From assembly GCF_964253915.1 (NCBI RefSeq), contig NZ_CAXUSG020000001.1, positions 496,001-560,000 of the forward strand: a stretch of 64,000 nt of DNA, given 5' to 3'. Origin of the DNA: Metarhizobium sp964253915. GTDB taxonomy: Bacteria > Pseudomonadota > Alphaproteobacteria > Rhizobiales > Rhizobiaceae. The position numbers and the translations under genes are program-made. Below the pieces are notes generated by a model. That model did no database searches, was not told the origin of the DNA, and worked only from the letters and a program-made list of their open reading frames with translations. The number at the start of each line of letters is the position of its first letter. The stretch's first letter is position 1. Below, one piece after another: positions 41,457 through 50,325 of the stretch.

Positions 41457-42102
41457 GGATCGTCCCGTTGTAGCGCGCCAGCAGCGCCACGAGTTCCGTC
41501 ATGTCGCGGCAATTCAGTTTCTTGCGAATATTGTCGCGATGGACACTCACCGTATTCGGGCTGATGGAAAGATCGGCGGCAATCCGGGAAATGGACAGGC
41601 CTGCGCCGAGCCGCTTTGCCACGGCTGCTTCGCGCTGGGTGATGTGAATACCGTCGATGACGACATCTATGCCGTCTGGAGCCGGGTGAGGGCGCGTGAC
41701 GGGCTTCCGGGTGCCCCCCGCCATGTCGGCGATCGTCTCGATCACGACGGAGATATCCGAACTTTTGCCGATGAAGGCGTCCGCCCCCATCTCGATGACT
41801 TCACGCTCGTAGGCATGCCGCGGCAAGGAGGAGAAGACGACAATCAGCGCATCGGGCAGCAGCATGCGGCATTCGCGGATGAGCCGTGTCTCGGCCTTGC
41901 CGTCGAAGACGAGATCGACCAGTACGACGTCGGGCCTCACAGCTTCGAGCGCGCCCAGGCCCATCCAGGGATTGGTGATCGTTCCGGTCAACCTCAGGCG
42001 GCTCTCACCCTGTAGTGCCAGCGACAGACCGAGCTTGATGATCGGATGATCGTCGATGAGAAACAGCGAAAATGAGCGCTCAGGCCTGCCGTTTGCTGCC
42101 AC
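41443..42102 (-). CDS. LuxR/NarL-family response regulator
   Basis: A 219-residue regulator. The receiver domain (residues 10-130) has the acidic pair in LIDDHP, the phospho-acceptor Asp in VLVDLVFDG and the Lys in DAFIGKSS. The C-terminal LuxR-type HTH is LSISRIAADLSISPNTVSVH. GTG 42102 starts it. It is coupled with the adjacent kinase, whose end is disrupted, so this regulator may now be orphaned. The target genes are unknown. Confidence 0.9.
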   Translation of the reverse strand: MAANGRPERSFSLFLIDDHPIIKLGLSLALQGESRLRLTGTITNPWMGLGALEAVRPDVVLVDLVFDGKAETRLIRECRMLLPDALIVVFSSLPRHAYEREVIEMGADAFIGKSSDISVVIETIADMAGGTRKPVTRPHPAPDGIDVVIDGIHITQREAAVAKRLGAGLSISRIAADLSISPNTVSVHRDNIRKKLNCRDMTELVALLARYNGTIHDRT

Positions 42103-42368
42103 GTCGATCCCCTCCGATACATGCCGGCGCGCCTCGCCAGCGTCGAGCCGTATAGCCTAGCGATACCAGTTAAGCGAAAGTTAATCTCTAGGGTTTTGCC
42201 CTATAGACTGTTTATAAGAGCACAGTATTAGTTGAGCCTCATGATGTGAATGATCGAGGCGGACAGCAAGATCGATCTCCTTAAAAAGATGATGTGACAT
42301 GATGTTTGGTTGATTTCCGTAGGGAGGTGGCCCGGCAAAGTAGAAGTATTGTCTTGAAGGCGGATTAA

Positions 42369-42680
42369 ATGCTTTCGCCAATAGATTGCATTGGAATGCA
42401 TATGCTCACGAACGATTATTATCTTCGACTTCGCATACCGGAGACCATGCGGCGTCAGTTGCTGAAGTCGGCAACGCTCAACAACCGATCGATGACCGCC
42501 GAGATACTGACGCGATTGCAGAGGTCTCTGGAGCCTGGGGATCGCCTCGAAACGGCGAGTGAAGGCCTGAAGGTCATGAAGGAACGGCTGTCTTCCCTGG
42601 AAGAACAGTTTCGCCTTCATATCGAGAAAACGAGTGAAAACTACCCGTCGAACGGGGTGTTCCGGATCGCCGGGGAGTAA
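42369..42680 (+). CDS. Arc-like DNA-binding protein
   Basis: A 103-residue protein with a ribbon-helix-helix core (DYYLRLRIPETMRRQLLKSA, NNRSMTAEILTRLQRSLEP) and a helical tail. AAGGCGG lies before ATG 42369; ATG 42402 is a possible alternative. A gap of 66 bases leads to the unknown 261-residue gene, so it may control that gene. The 266 bases upstream show no gene. Confidence 0.78.
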   Translation: MLSPIDCIGMHMLTNDYYLRLRIPETMRRQLLKSATLNNRSMTAEILTRLQRSLEPGDRLETASEGLKVMKERLSSLEEQFRLHIEKTSENYPSNGVFRIAGE

Positions 42681-42746
42681 CGAGTTCCATTTTCGAAGGA
42701 TGTCGGGTCGGGATGTGCGCCGATCCGACTTGGGCTGGGGGACAAC

Positions 42747-43532
42747 ATGCGCGTCATGCAAGCATACATGCCGATTACCGGCATGCTCGGCAAAGGGGTC
42801 GATCCCTATGAATGTGCCATCTGGCCGAAGATCGTGCTGGTCGACGACGGAGCTGGCCTCGGTCATGCTGCCGATGAAGACGAACTTCTGGACAAGATCG
42901 GCAAGGACTACGGCGTGCTTTTGGCCGCCAAGGATGTCGATACCATGCTGCGCGGGCTCGACAACATCAACCAGGACCAGGCGATCAAAGGCCGGACCGG
43001 TTTGGCCGTCGTTGCCATGCGCTACAGCGCCGGCGGCGGTTCGAAACTCATGAAAGGTTTGACCCTCGGTGCCAAACTGGTCCGCTGGACCGGTCATCGT
43101 GGCGCGCAGGGCGTCCTCCACGGCAGTTTTAACATCGCCGCTTTCCTGAGCCGCGTGCATTACTACAAGGGCGCGGGTACCCAGCAGGGGGATATCGGCC
43201 CCTCGATGGGCCATAGCGGTTTTGTTCAAACGAAGAAGAAGATGAACAAGGCGTTCCTGGCGCTTGGCGCCAAGAAAAAGGTGACGTGGGAGGAGTTCAA
43301 GAGCAATCACATCGGCGATGCTCTGGAGAAGAAATGCGTGATGGTGCTGGTGTGTGCGACAAATGCGATCAGCAATGATCTCGGCAGCACCAGCGGCGTT
43401 ATCGCCATTCGCAATATCAATACCAGCCTGACCGTTGGTCAGTTGCGGGCGCAGGCCGCCAAGGCGTTCAAGGGCAAGAACAAGGCCGAACTGGGATACA
43501 TGTTTAACCAGGAAGGCTGGGACGATATCTGA
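42747..43532 (+). CDS. Unrecognised 261-residue protein
   Basis: A soluble alpha/beta protein (MRVMQAYMPITGMLGKGVDP...). Middle segments LVRWTGHRGAQGVLHGSFNI and SVGHSGF-like GPSMGHSGFVQTKKKMNKAF are basic and glycine-rich. The C-terminal part is CVMVLVCATNAISNDLGSTS. GGGGGA lies before the ATG. I recognise no family, signal peptide or membrane segment. Its position behind an Arc-like regulator gene may indicate a regulated accessory gene. Confidence 0.7.
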   Translation: MRVMQAYMPITGMLGKGVDPYECAIWPKIVLVDDGAGLGHAADEDELLDKIGKDYGVLLAAKDVDTMLRGLDNINQDQAIKGRTGLAVVAMRYSAGGGSKLMKGLTLGAKLVRWTGHRGAQGVLHGSFNIAAFLSRVHYYKGAGTQQGDIGPSMGHSGFVQTKKKMNKAFLALGAKKKVTWEEFKSNHIGDALEKKCVMVLVCATNAISNDLGSTSGVIAIRNINTSLTVGQLRAQAAKAFKGKNKAELGYMFNQEGWDDI

Positions 43533-43588
43533 TCCAACGCACCCGAGTTTTTGCGCAGGTTCCCGATAGGTGTCGTCAAAATGTAAGC

Positions 43589-43614
43589 GCAGGCTGACAA
43601 TAAAGGCAGCCTGC
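43589..43614. terminator. Hairpin between convergent genes
   Basis: An 8-bp perfect stem, GCAGGCTG and CAGCCTGC, with a 10-base loop, between the 42747 gene and kdgF. No clear T-run; it could serve both genes. Confidence 0.45.
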
Positions 43615-43626
43615 ATTCGTCGTAAA

Positions 43627-43956
43627 TCACAGAAAATCGTCGCGGCGTGGCGTAAACGTGTCGATCAGCATACCTTTGGCGAGAGCCACCACGCCGTGGA
43701 CGAGGTTGGGGGCAACGATAAAACTGCTACCGGCGTCGAGTCGGGTGGTGACGCCGTCCACCGTGACCTCAAAGCTGCCTTCGGCGACGTAGCTCACTTG
43801 CGTATGCGGGTGCGAATGCAGCGCGCCGATGGCGCCTTCGTCGAAGCTGAAGGCGACGAGCATCATTTCCGGGCGATGGCTGAGCACGGCGCGGCGGTTG
43901 CCGGGCGAGACCTCCGTCCAGACGGTGTCTTCGGGCAGGGTGTGGTTGGTTTGCAT
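43627..43956 (-). CDS. kdgF: KdgF-type cupin, unsaturated uronate linearisation
   Basis: A 109-residue single-domain cupin with the metal-binding motif HSHPHTQVSYVAEGSFEV (His, His, Glu-type residues) and a second half-motif around VAPNLVHGVVAL. KdgF converts the unsaturated 4,5-monouronate from pectate or alginate to its linear ketone, the step before KduI/KduD. ATG 43956 follows AAGGACAGAAC. It lies 11 bases downstream of kduD, in the same direction. Confidence 0.83.
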   Translation of the reverse strand: MQTNHTLPEDTVWTEVSPGNRRAVLSHRPEMMLVAFSFDEGAIGALHSHPHTQVSYVAEGSFEVTVDGVTTRLDAGSSFIVAPNLVHGVVALAKGMLIDTFTPRRDDFL

Positions 43957-43967
43957 GTTCTGTCCTT

Positions 43968-44723
43968 TCAGCGTGCCAGCCATCCGCCGTCCACCGGCAG
44001 GACGACGCCATGCACATAATCCGCGGCCGGTGACGCGAGGAAGACTGCGGCACCCGCCATGTCGTCAGCCCGCGCCCAGCGCCCGGCCGGAATGCGTTTG
44101 AGAATATCGGCGCTGCGCTCGGCATCGGCCCGCAGTGCGGCGGTATTGTTGGTCTCGACATAACCCGGGGCGATGGCGTTGACGTTGATGCCGCGCGCCG
44201 CCCACTCGTTTGCCATGAGCTTGGTCAGTCCCGCAAGGCCGCTCTTGGCCGCGGTATAGGACGGCACGCGAATGCCGCCCTGGAACGACAGGAGCGAGGC
44301 GATGTTGATGATCTTCGCCGGGCGTTCTGCCGAAATAGCCGCCCTTGCAAAAGCCTGGCAGAGGAAGAAGACCGATTTCAGGTTGGCATCGAGCACCGCA
44401 TCCCAGTCTTCTTCGGAAAAATCCAGTGCATCGGCGCGTCGGATGATGCCGGCGTTGTTGACGAGGATATCGGGTGTGGCGCCCGCGGCCAGCGCCCGTT
44501 CGACGACTTTGGCAGCTTCGCCTGTCTTGGAAAGATCGGCGTTGATGGAGAGGAAGGCACGACCAACGGCCTTTATCTCCGTTTCCGTCGCCTGCATGCC
44601 GGATCGCCCGACGCCGACGATATCGGCGCCGGCGCGGGCAAGGCCGATAGCAATCGCCTGGCCGATGCCGGTATTGGCGCCGGTGACAATCGCCCAGCGG
44701 CCGCTGAGATCGAACATGGTCAT
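43968..44723 (-). CDS. kduD: 2-deoxy-D-gluconate 3-dehydrogenase
   Basis: A 251-residue short-chain dehydrogenase. It has TGANTGIGQAIAIGLARAGAD (cofactor loop), NNAGI, the catalytic Ser region IASLLSFQGG, and the Tyr-x3-Lys in PSYTAAKSG, and ends with VDGGWLAR. It reduces 2,5-diketo-3-deoxygluconate to 2-keto-3-deoxygluconate in uronate catabolism. ATG 44723 overlaps the kduI stop (ATGA), which is why this start is chosen. Confidence 0.9.
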   Translation of the reverse strand: MTMFDLSGRWAIVTGANTGIGQAIAIGLARAGADIVGVGRSGMQATETEIKAVGRAFLSINADLSKTGEAAKVVERALAAGATPDILVNNAGIIRRADALDFSEEDWDAVLDANLKSVFFLCQAFARAAISAERPAKIINIASLLSFQGGIRVPSYTAAKSGLAGLTKLMANEWAARGINVNAIAPGYVETNNTAALRADAERSADILKRIPAGRWARADDMAGAAVFLASPAADYVHGVVLPVDGGWLAR

Positions 44724-45562
44724 CGCAGCGCTTCCATCGGCACCTTGTCCATGTCGGTAAAACTCATGTTGTCGCCGGCCATGGCCCAGATGAAGGCGTA
44801 GCGCCCGGTGCCGGCGCCGGAGTGGATCGACCACCCCGGCGACAGGACCGCTTCATGGTTCTTGAGAACGAGATGCCGCGTCTCGCCAGGCTCCCCCATG
44901 AAGTGAAAGATGCGGGTCGTCTCCTGCATGCCGAAATAGAGATAGACCTCCATGCGCCGGTCATGCACATGCGCCGGCATGGTGTTCCACACCGAGCCCG
45001 GCTCGAACATCGTCAGCCCGACGAGCAACTGGCAGCTCTCGCAGACATCCGGATGCACATACTGGTTGATGGTGCGGGCGTTCGATTCCTCGGCGGAGCC
45101 GAGCACCACCTTCTTGGCCATGTCGCGGGTGATGAGCACGGTCGGGCAGGTGCGATGGGCCGGTGCGCTCAGGAGATAGAACAACGCCGGTTTCGCTGGA
45201 TCGGCGCTACGAAATGTCAGCGCGCCGCCGCCCATACCGACATAGAGCGCCTCCTGAAAGCCGAGCGCATGATCGGTACCACCAACCGAGATCGTACCCG
45301 GACCGCCGATATTGATGAGTGCGACTTCGCGGCGGTCGAGGAATTGATCCGTGCCTGTCTCGGCAACACGGTCGATCGTCAGGGCGTCCGCCACCGGTGA
45401 AACGCCGCCGACGATCATCCGGTCGAGATGGCTGTAGGTGAGGCTGATCGCACCCGGGCGGAACAGTTCCTCGATGACGAAGCCGTCGCGCAGGCCTTGC
45501 GTATCGCGTCTTGCCGCATCCTCGGGTCCGACGACCTGGCGTATGTTTACGGAAATGGTCAC
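44720..45562 (-). CDS. kduI: 5-keto-4-deoxyuronate isomerase
   Basis: A 280-residue isomerase, the usual length for KduI. It converts 5-keto-4-deoxyuronate to 2,5-diketo-3-deoxygluconate. Visible features are FRPGAISLTYSHLDRMIVGG, the metal-site region MPAHVHDRRMEVYLYFGM and SPGWSIHSGAGTGRYAFIW. GTG 45562 starts it, preceded by AGAGG; the long open frame further upstream runs antisense to the ABC gene. It is coupled to kduD. Confidence 0.92.
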   Translation of the reverse strand: MTISVNIRQVVGPEDAARRDTQGLRDGFVIEELFRPGAISLTYSHLDRMIVGGVSPVADALTIDRVAETGTDQFLDRREVALINIGGPGTISVGGTDHALGFQEALYVGMGGGALTFRSADPAKPALFYLLSAPAHRTCPTVLITRDMAKKVVLGSAEESNARTINQYVHPDVCESCQLLVGLTMFEPGSVWNTMPAHVHDRRMEVYLYFGMQETTRIFHFMGEPGETRHLVLKNHEAVLSPGWSIHSGAGTGRYAFIWAMAGDNMSFTDMDKVPMEALR

Positions 45563-45642
45563 GGCATTTGCCTCTCGTATTCTGGAATGGGTTGGGGCAA
45601 TTCCGGCAGCCTGTGGCCGGAATTGCGCAAAGCGGAAATGTT

Positions 45643-46380
45643 CTAGGTCAGCACGACGTATTCGGTCAGCTGTCCGATGGTGGTATCGGCCTTCTGGACG
45701 TCGAAAACCTTGGTGCCGTGGCTCATGATCACAAAACGGTCGCAGACCTGGTATGCATGATAGAGATTGTGGGTCACCAGCACGCTGGAGACGTTCTCGC
45801 CCTTCAGTCGCAGCACCTGGTTCAGAAGCGCTTCGGTCTCGCGCACCGAAAGCGCCGAGGTTGGTTCGTCCAGCAGCAGGATACGTTTCTTGAAATGCAC
45901 GGCGCGGGCGATGGCAACGGCCTGCTTCTGGCCGCCGGAAAGATTGCCAACCAGCGTATCCGGGGAATCGATGCCGGAGATATGCACGGCATTCTTCAGC
46001 ACCTCCATGGCGATGTCGCGCATCTCCTTCTGCTTGAGAAAGCCGAAGGCATCTGTCAGTTCCCGCCCCATGAAGATGTTGCGGGTGATGGAGAGCGAGT
46101 CGACCAGCGCGGTGTGCTGGTAGATCGTCTCGATGCCGGCATCGGCCGAGTCCGAGCGGCAGGTAAAGCATGTCTGCTTGCCGTCGATGCTCAGGTAACC
46201 GTCGGTCGGCTTATGGATGCCGGAGATCAGGTTGACGGTGGTCGACTTGCCGGCGCCGTTGTCGCCGAGCAGGCCGACGACTTCGCCTTCGCCGACATGG
46301 AAGCTGAGGTTCCGGAGCGCGGTCAGCGCGCCAAAACTTTTCGAGATGTTGTGAAGTTCGAGAAGATTGGCTCCGGCCAT
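45643..46380 (-). CDS. Sugar ABC transporter ATP-binding protein (FrcA-like)
   Basis: A 245-residue single-domain ATPase, unlike the double-domain RbsA type. It has Walker A GDNGAGKSTT, Q-loop YQHTALVD, signature LSGGQKQAVAIA and Walker B ILLLDEPTSALS. The start overlaps the permease stop (TGATG). It energises uptake of a sugar or uronate and lies in the kdu cluster. The substrate is not proven. Confidence 0.9.
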   Translation of the reverse strand: MAGANLLELHNISKSFGALTALRNLSFHVGEGEVVGLLGDNGAGKSTTVNLISGIHKPTDGYLSIDGKQTCFTCRSDSADAGIETIYQHTALVDSLSITRNIFMGRELTDAFGFLKQKEMRDIAMEVLKNAVHISGIDSPDTLVGNLSGGQKQAVAIARAVHFKKRILLLDEPTSALSVRETEALLNQVLRLKGENVSSVLVTHNLYHAYQVCDRFVIMSHGTKVFDVQKADTTIGQLTEYVVLT

Positions 46381-47399
46381 CACGCAAGCCCCCGCCGTTC
46401 GATGAGATGGTTGAAGATGGCAGCCAGCACGATCAGCGTGGCGATGAACATGTCGAGATAGAAGCCCGGTGCCCGCAGCAAAAGCAGCACATCGGTGATG
46501 GTGTGGATCAATAGTACGCCGAGGAAGATGCCGACGATCGAGCCGCGTCCGCCGCGCAGCGACAACCCGCCGATGACGCAGGCGGCGATCGCCTGCAGTT
46601 CCAGGCCGGCGCCCTGTCCGGGCTGGACGCTGCCGACGCGGGCGGTGGCGAGGATGCCGGCCACCGCCGCCATGCCGCCGGCCAGCGCAAAGGCGATAAG
46701 CTTGACGCGGCCGGTATTGATGCCGATGGCCGTTGCCGCGCCGGGATTGCCGCCGGTGGCGAAGACGTGGTTGCCGAAGCGGTGGCGGTGCAGCAGCAGA
46801 TGGAAGCCGACGACGAACAGGATGATCCAGATGAAGGCGGCATTGATGCCGAGCAGCGTGCCGGCAAACAGGCCGGAGAAGGCGGGCTCGGGATCGAAGC
46901 GCACCTGAACCGCGCCGTTATAAAGAAGCACGGCGCCGCGCCAGAACAACAGCCCGCCCAGGGTGACGATGAACGACGGCAAGCCGAAGCGCAGGGTGAT
47001 CTGGCCGTTGAGAAGCCCGATGAGCACGCCGGCAAGGATACCGAGCGGTGCCGCTAGGAAGGCGCTCATGCCGGCATTGACCAGCGTTGCCATCAGGATG
47101 GCGGTGAAGGTGTAGACGGAACCGATCGACAGGTCGAATTCGCCTGAGATCATCAGAACGCCGGCGCCAAGCGCCAGGCAGCCGAGCACGGGAACCGCTT
47201 TCATCAGGATCGTCAGGTTCTGCGGTGAGAGATAGCGGAAATCATCCGGAAAGGCGAGCGCGCCGGCGATGCAGGCGATCTGAAGTGTCACGAACACGAG
47301 GAAGATCGCGCCCGCAGGCATGCTCATGATCTGTCTGAGGATGGATTGTCTTTGGGTCCGCGACCTTGGCGCGGCACTGTCTGCAAGAATAGGAGTCAC
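46380..47399 (-). CDS. Sugar ABC transporter permease (FrcC/RbsC-like)
   Basis: A 339-residue polytopic membrane protein with about eight to ten membrane segments. It carries the RbsC-family signatures MISGEFDLSIGSVYTFTAI, FIVTLGGLLFWRGAVLL and FATGGNPGAATAIGIN. GTG 47399 is the chosen start, but an in-frame TTG at 47492 exists and the N terminus is uncertain. A stem-loop separates it from the binding-protein gene. Confidence 0.88.
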   Translation of the reverse strand: MTPILADSAAPRSRTQRQSILRQIMSMPAGAIFLVFVTLQIACIAGALAFPDDFRYLSPQNLTILMKAVPVLGCLALGAGVLMISGEFDLSIGSVYTFTAILMATLVNAGMSAFLAAPLGILAGVLIGLLNGQITLRFGLPSFIVTLGGLLFWRGAVLLYNGAVQVRFDPEPAFSGLFAGTLLGINAAFIWIILFVVGFHLLLHRHRFGNHVFATGGNPGAATAIGINTGRVKLIAFALAGGMAAVAGILATARVGSVQPGQGAGLELQAIAACVIGGLSLRGGRGSIVGIFLGVLLIHTITDVLLLLRAPGFYLDMFIATLIVLAAIFNHLIERRGLA

Positions 47400-47424
47400 G
47401 GTCTTGTACCCGATCGTTGGGGAC

Positions 47425-47456
47425 GGGGAACCGGCCGGCACCGCCGGCAGGTTCCC
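47425..47456 (-). terminator. Intergenic stem-loop between binding protein and permease genes
   Basis: A nested inverted repeat, GGGAACC...GGTTCCC around an inner GCCGG...CCGGC. Such structures often protect the upstream binding-protein message and reduce read-through to the permease. Confidence 0.55.
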
Positions 47457-47504
47457 ACTGAACAAAGGCCTTGAGCTTTTGCCTTTCGGCAAAGACGGGC
47501 TTTC

Positions 47505-48455
47505 TTAGCGATAGCTGCCAATCAGCGGCTTGACCGAACCGATGCGCGACTTGTCGAGGAAGGCGCCCTGTCCCGTATCGACATCCGTCGGGGTCAGGCC
47601 GTATTTCTTCGCAAGCGCGATCTGGGCGATCGGGTGGTAACCCTGCAGGTAGGGCTGCTGGTCCATGGTGGCGAACATCGCGCCGCTCTCGACCGCATTG
47701 ACGATCTCGACCGCGAGGTCGAAGCCGCCGAACGGGATCTTGACGCCGGCATCCTTGATGGCGCCTGCACCGACGGTGGAGGTCACCGAGCCTGTGCCGA
47801 ACAGCGCCTTGACGTTCGGATTGGCGATCAGGAACTGGGCGATGATGTTCTGTGCCTCGGCCGGATCGAGGCCGGCACGCACCGTCTCGACCTTGATGCC
47901 GTTCTCGCTCATCGCCTTCTCGATGCCGCCGCCACGGGCGACCGCGAAGCTCGCTTCCGGAATTTCACGCGGATTGAACACCACGTCGCCGGACTTGAGG
48001 CCGAATTCCTTGATCATCCGGTTGCCGAGTTCGTAGCCGGAGGCGAATTCGTTCATGCCGACATAGGCCTGGCGGCAATTGCCCTTGGCGCCTTCGAGGT
48101 CGTCATTGTTGAAACCGATGACGACGATGCCGGCCTTGACCGCCGCGCAGATGCTGTCGTCGAAGGCATCTGACGACGAAATCGCCACGGCAATACCGTC
48201 GACGCCGCTGGCCGTCGCGCTTTCGATGAGGTCGTTCTGGCGAACGGGATCGTTATTGGCATACTGCACGTCGAGATCGACGCCGAAGGCGGCGGCGGCA
48301 TCTTGCGCGCCTTTGACCACCGGATTAAAGAACTGGACACTCGGATCGAGGTAGATGATCATCGTGGCCTTGACGTCGGCGGCGACTGCCGTCGATGTCA
48401 TCATGGTGGCAAGGCCCGCAGCCAGTGCTGCGGTTCTCAACCTGGTCAATTTCAT
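47505..48455 (-). CDS. Sugar ABC transporter substrate-binding protein (FrcB/RbsB-like)
   Basis: A 316-residue periplasmic protein. The signal peptide is MKLTRLRTAALAAGLATMM... with cleavage after AVAA, followed by a type I periplasmic sugar-binding fold (GVDGIAVAISSSDAFDDSI, GIVVIGFNNDD, GTGSVTSTVGAGAIKDAG). ATG 48455 follows GGAGG. It belongs with the permease and ATPase downstream. Because it lies with kduI/kduD, the ligand may be a uronate, but FrcB relatives bind fructose, ribose or mannose. Confidence 0.88.
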   Translation of the reverse strand: MKLTRLRTAALAAGLATMMTSTAVAADVKATMIIYLDPSVQFFNPVVKGAQDAAAAFGVDLDVQYANNDPVRQNDLIESATASGVDGIAVAISSSDAFDDSICAAVKAGIVVIGFNNDDLEGAKGNCRQAYVGMNEFASGYELGNRMIKEFGLKSGDVVFNPREIPEASFAVARGGGIEKAMSENGIKVETVRAGLDPAEAQNIIAQFLIANPNVKALFGTGSVTSTVGAGAIKDAGVKIPFGGFDLAVEIVNAVESGAMFATMDQQPYLQGYHPIAQIALAKKYGLTPTDVDTGQGAFLDKSRIGSVKPLIGSYR

Positions 48456-48503
48456 TTGCGTATCCTCCCTTTGGATGTGCAATGCGGGGTCGAAAGACCC
48501 AAG

Positions 48504-48549
48504 TCTCGGCTGGCGGGCTCCGACCAAAGATCACGCCAGCCGAGATTTT
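48504..48549 (+). terminator. Strong inverted repeat between ALDH and binding-protein genes
   Basis: A 12-bp perfect stem (48504-48515 with 48534-48545) with an 18-base loop and TTTT on the plus strand. Both neighbours are on the minus strand, where no T-run follows, so it may instead be a regulatory dyad. Confidence 0.5.
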
Positions 48550-48668
48550 CCTCCCAGGCCTTTCTGCGAAACGCGAAAGGCCCAATTTCCCTGTTTTTCG
48601 CAATTTCGGACGCAAAGCCGCCTCCTACGCCTTCGCTGGAATTGCTTTCGCCACAGGTACGTGGCCGG

Positions 48669-50183
48669 TTATCCGAACCAGGGCGCCGGGCGCCCGAGCG
48701 TGACGTGCACGCCCTTGAATTGCGAATACTCGTCGAAACCGTAGCGACCGAGTTCACGGCCGAGGCCGCTCTTCTTGTAGCCGCCGATCGGCATTTCCGG
48801 CGTTCCGTCGATGACGCTGTTGATCCAGCAGCGGCCCGCCCGGATGCGGCGGATGCTCTGCAGGGCGTTTTCGAGATTGGTCGACCAGACCGAGGCCGAA
48901 AGCCCGAATTCGCTGGCATTCGCCAACGCCACGGCTTCATCGGCGGTCTTGAAGGTCAACGTCGAAAGCACCGGCCCAAAAATCTCCTCCCGGGCGATCG
49001 ACATATCCGGTGTCACGCCGGCAAACACGGTTGGCGCATAATAGAGACCGGCCTCCTGACCGACCCTTTCCCCACCGAGCAGCAGTTTTGCCCCTGCAGC
49101 AACGCCTGCCTCGACATAGGAATGCACTTTCTGCGCATGCGCTTCCGAAATCATCGCGCCGATCTTGGTGCGCTCGTTCAACGGGTCGCCAAACGTCACC
49201 TTGCGGGAGATATCGAGCAGACGCTCCATCAGCGCGTCGCGAATGCCTTCCTGCACCAAGAGCCGGCTGCCGGAAATGCAGCACTGGCCGGCATTGTGGT
49301 AGACGCCGTAGGCGATGCCGTCGGCCGCTGCTTCGAGATCGGCATCGGCAAAGACAATCTGCGGCCCTTTGCCACCCAGTTCCAGGCCGACGCGCTTGAC
49401 GCTGCGGGCAGCGATTTCACCGAGCTTCGTGCCGACGCGGACCGAGCCGGTGAAAGCCACCATGTCCGTGCCCGGATCTTCGGCAAGCACCTGTCCGGCC
49501 GGATCGCCGTAGCCGGTGACGACGTTGAACACACCATCTGGAATGCCGGCTTCGCGCGCCAGTTCCGCCATGCGGATCGAGGTGCCCGAGGTGAATTCGG
49601 ACGGCTTGAGCACGACGGTGCAGCCGCCGCCGATCGCCCACGGTACGCGTTCCGAAGCGATGATGAAGGGGAAGTTCCAAGGCGTGATGATGCCGACGAC
49701 GCCGACCGGCTCCCTCAGCACCAGGCCCAGGCGATCGTCGCCGATATTGTTGTGGGTCTGGCCTTCGAGGGCGCGGGCCTGGCCGGCGGCATAGGACCAG
49801 AGGTCAGCGCAGAAACCGATTTCGCCGCGCGCCTGCGCGATCGGCTTGCCGACCTCGAGGCTTTCGATCACCGCAAGCTCTTCCTGGCGGGCGAGGATAA
49901 GGTCGGCGACCTTGAACATCAGCCGCGACCGTTCGGCGCCCGACATACGCGGCCAGGGGCCGGTATCGAAGGCACGGCGGGCGGCAGCGACGGCAAGCCG
50001 CACATCGTCGGCGGAAGCGTCCGGCCATGTGCCGACCACGGCGCCGGTGTGGCCAGGGCTTACACGGTCGATCGTCTTGCCCGAAGAGGCATCGACGGAC
50101 TTGCCATCGACAAGCATCTGGTAGCGGGCTTTAATACCGAGTCTCGGATCACTGGAATCGGGTGCGATGAAATTGGACAGCAA
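48669..50183 (-). CDS. NAD(P)-dependent aldehyde dehydrogenase
   Basis: A 504-residue member of the ALDH superfamily. Catalytic residues are visible: Asn in TPWNFPF, Glu in LELGGKGP and Cys in NAGQCCISGS. The cofactor region is VLKPSEFTSGTS, and EEIFGPVL is intact. It oxidises an aldehyde to the acid; a role in uronate-derived semialdehyde oxidation is inferred from its position upstream of the sugar transporter. The frame starts with a TTG at 50183; ATG 50117 is a shorter alternative. It is divergent from the GntR gene. Confidence 0.88.
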   Translation of the reverse strand: MLSNFIAPDSSDPRLGIKARYQMLVDGKSVDASSGKTIDRVSPGHTGAVVGTWPDASADDVRLAVAAARRAFDTGPWPRMSGAERSRLMFKVADLILARQEELAVIESLEVGKPIAQARGEIGFCADLWSYAAGQARALEGQTHNNIGDDRLGLVLREPVGVVGIITPWNFPFIIASERVPWAIGGGCTVVLKPSEFTSGTSIRMAELAREAGIPDGVFNVVTGYGDPAGQVLAEDPGTDMVAFTGSVRVGTKLGEIAARSVKRVGLELGGKGPQIVFADADLEAAADGIAYGVYHNAGQCCISGSRLLVQEGIRDALMERLLDISRKVTFGDPLNERTKIGAMISEAHAQKVHSYVEAGVAAGAKLLLGGERVGQEAGLYYAPTVFAGVTPDMSIAREEIFGPVLSTLTFKTADEAVALANASEFGLSASVWSTNLENALQSIRRIRAGRCWINSVIDGTPEMPIGGYKKSGLGRELGRYGFDEYSQFKGVHVTLGRPAPWFG

Positions 50184-50266
50184 TAGCGTTTTCAGACCGG
50201 ATGCGGGGCTCCGGCCTCTCCCTGTTTCTCCGGTATCTGGGCCACCGGATTTCTGTTGCGTTTGAA

Positions 50267-50284
50267 TTGTATGGTACTGTATGG
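50267..50284. promoter_or_regulatory. Direct repeat in the ALDH/GntR intergenic region
   Basis: TGTATGGTAC and TGTATGGTGG occur in tandem just upstream of the GntR gene and are candidate operator half-sites for that regulator. Confidence 0.45.
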
Positions 50285-50325
50285 TGGTTTAAATCGGATG
50301 TCAATCTACGGCGGCGGCAAAAGAC

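Noticed and set aside
44720..46171. Open frame extending kduI to 483 residues
   Set aside because: The extra N-terminal part reads antisense-type sequence across the ABC gene; the KduI family start fits GTG 45562.
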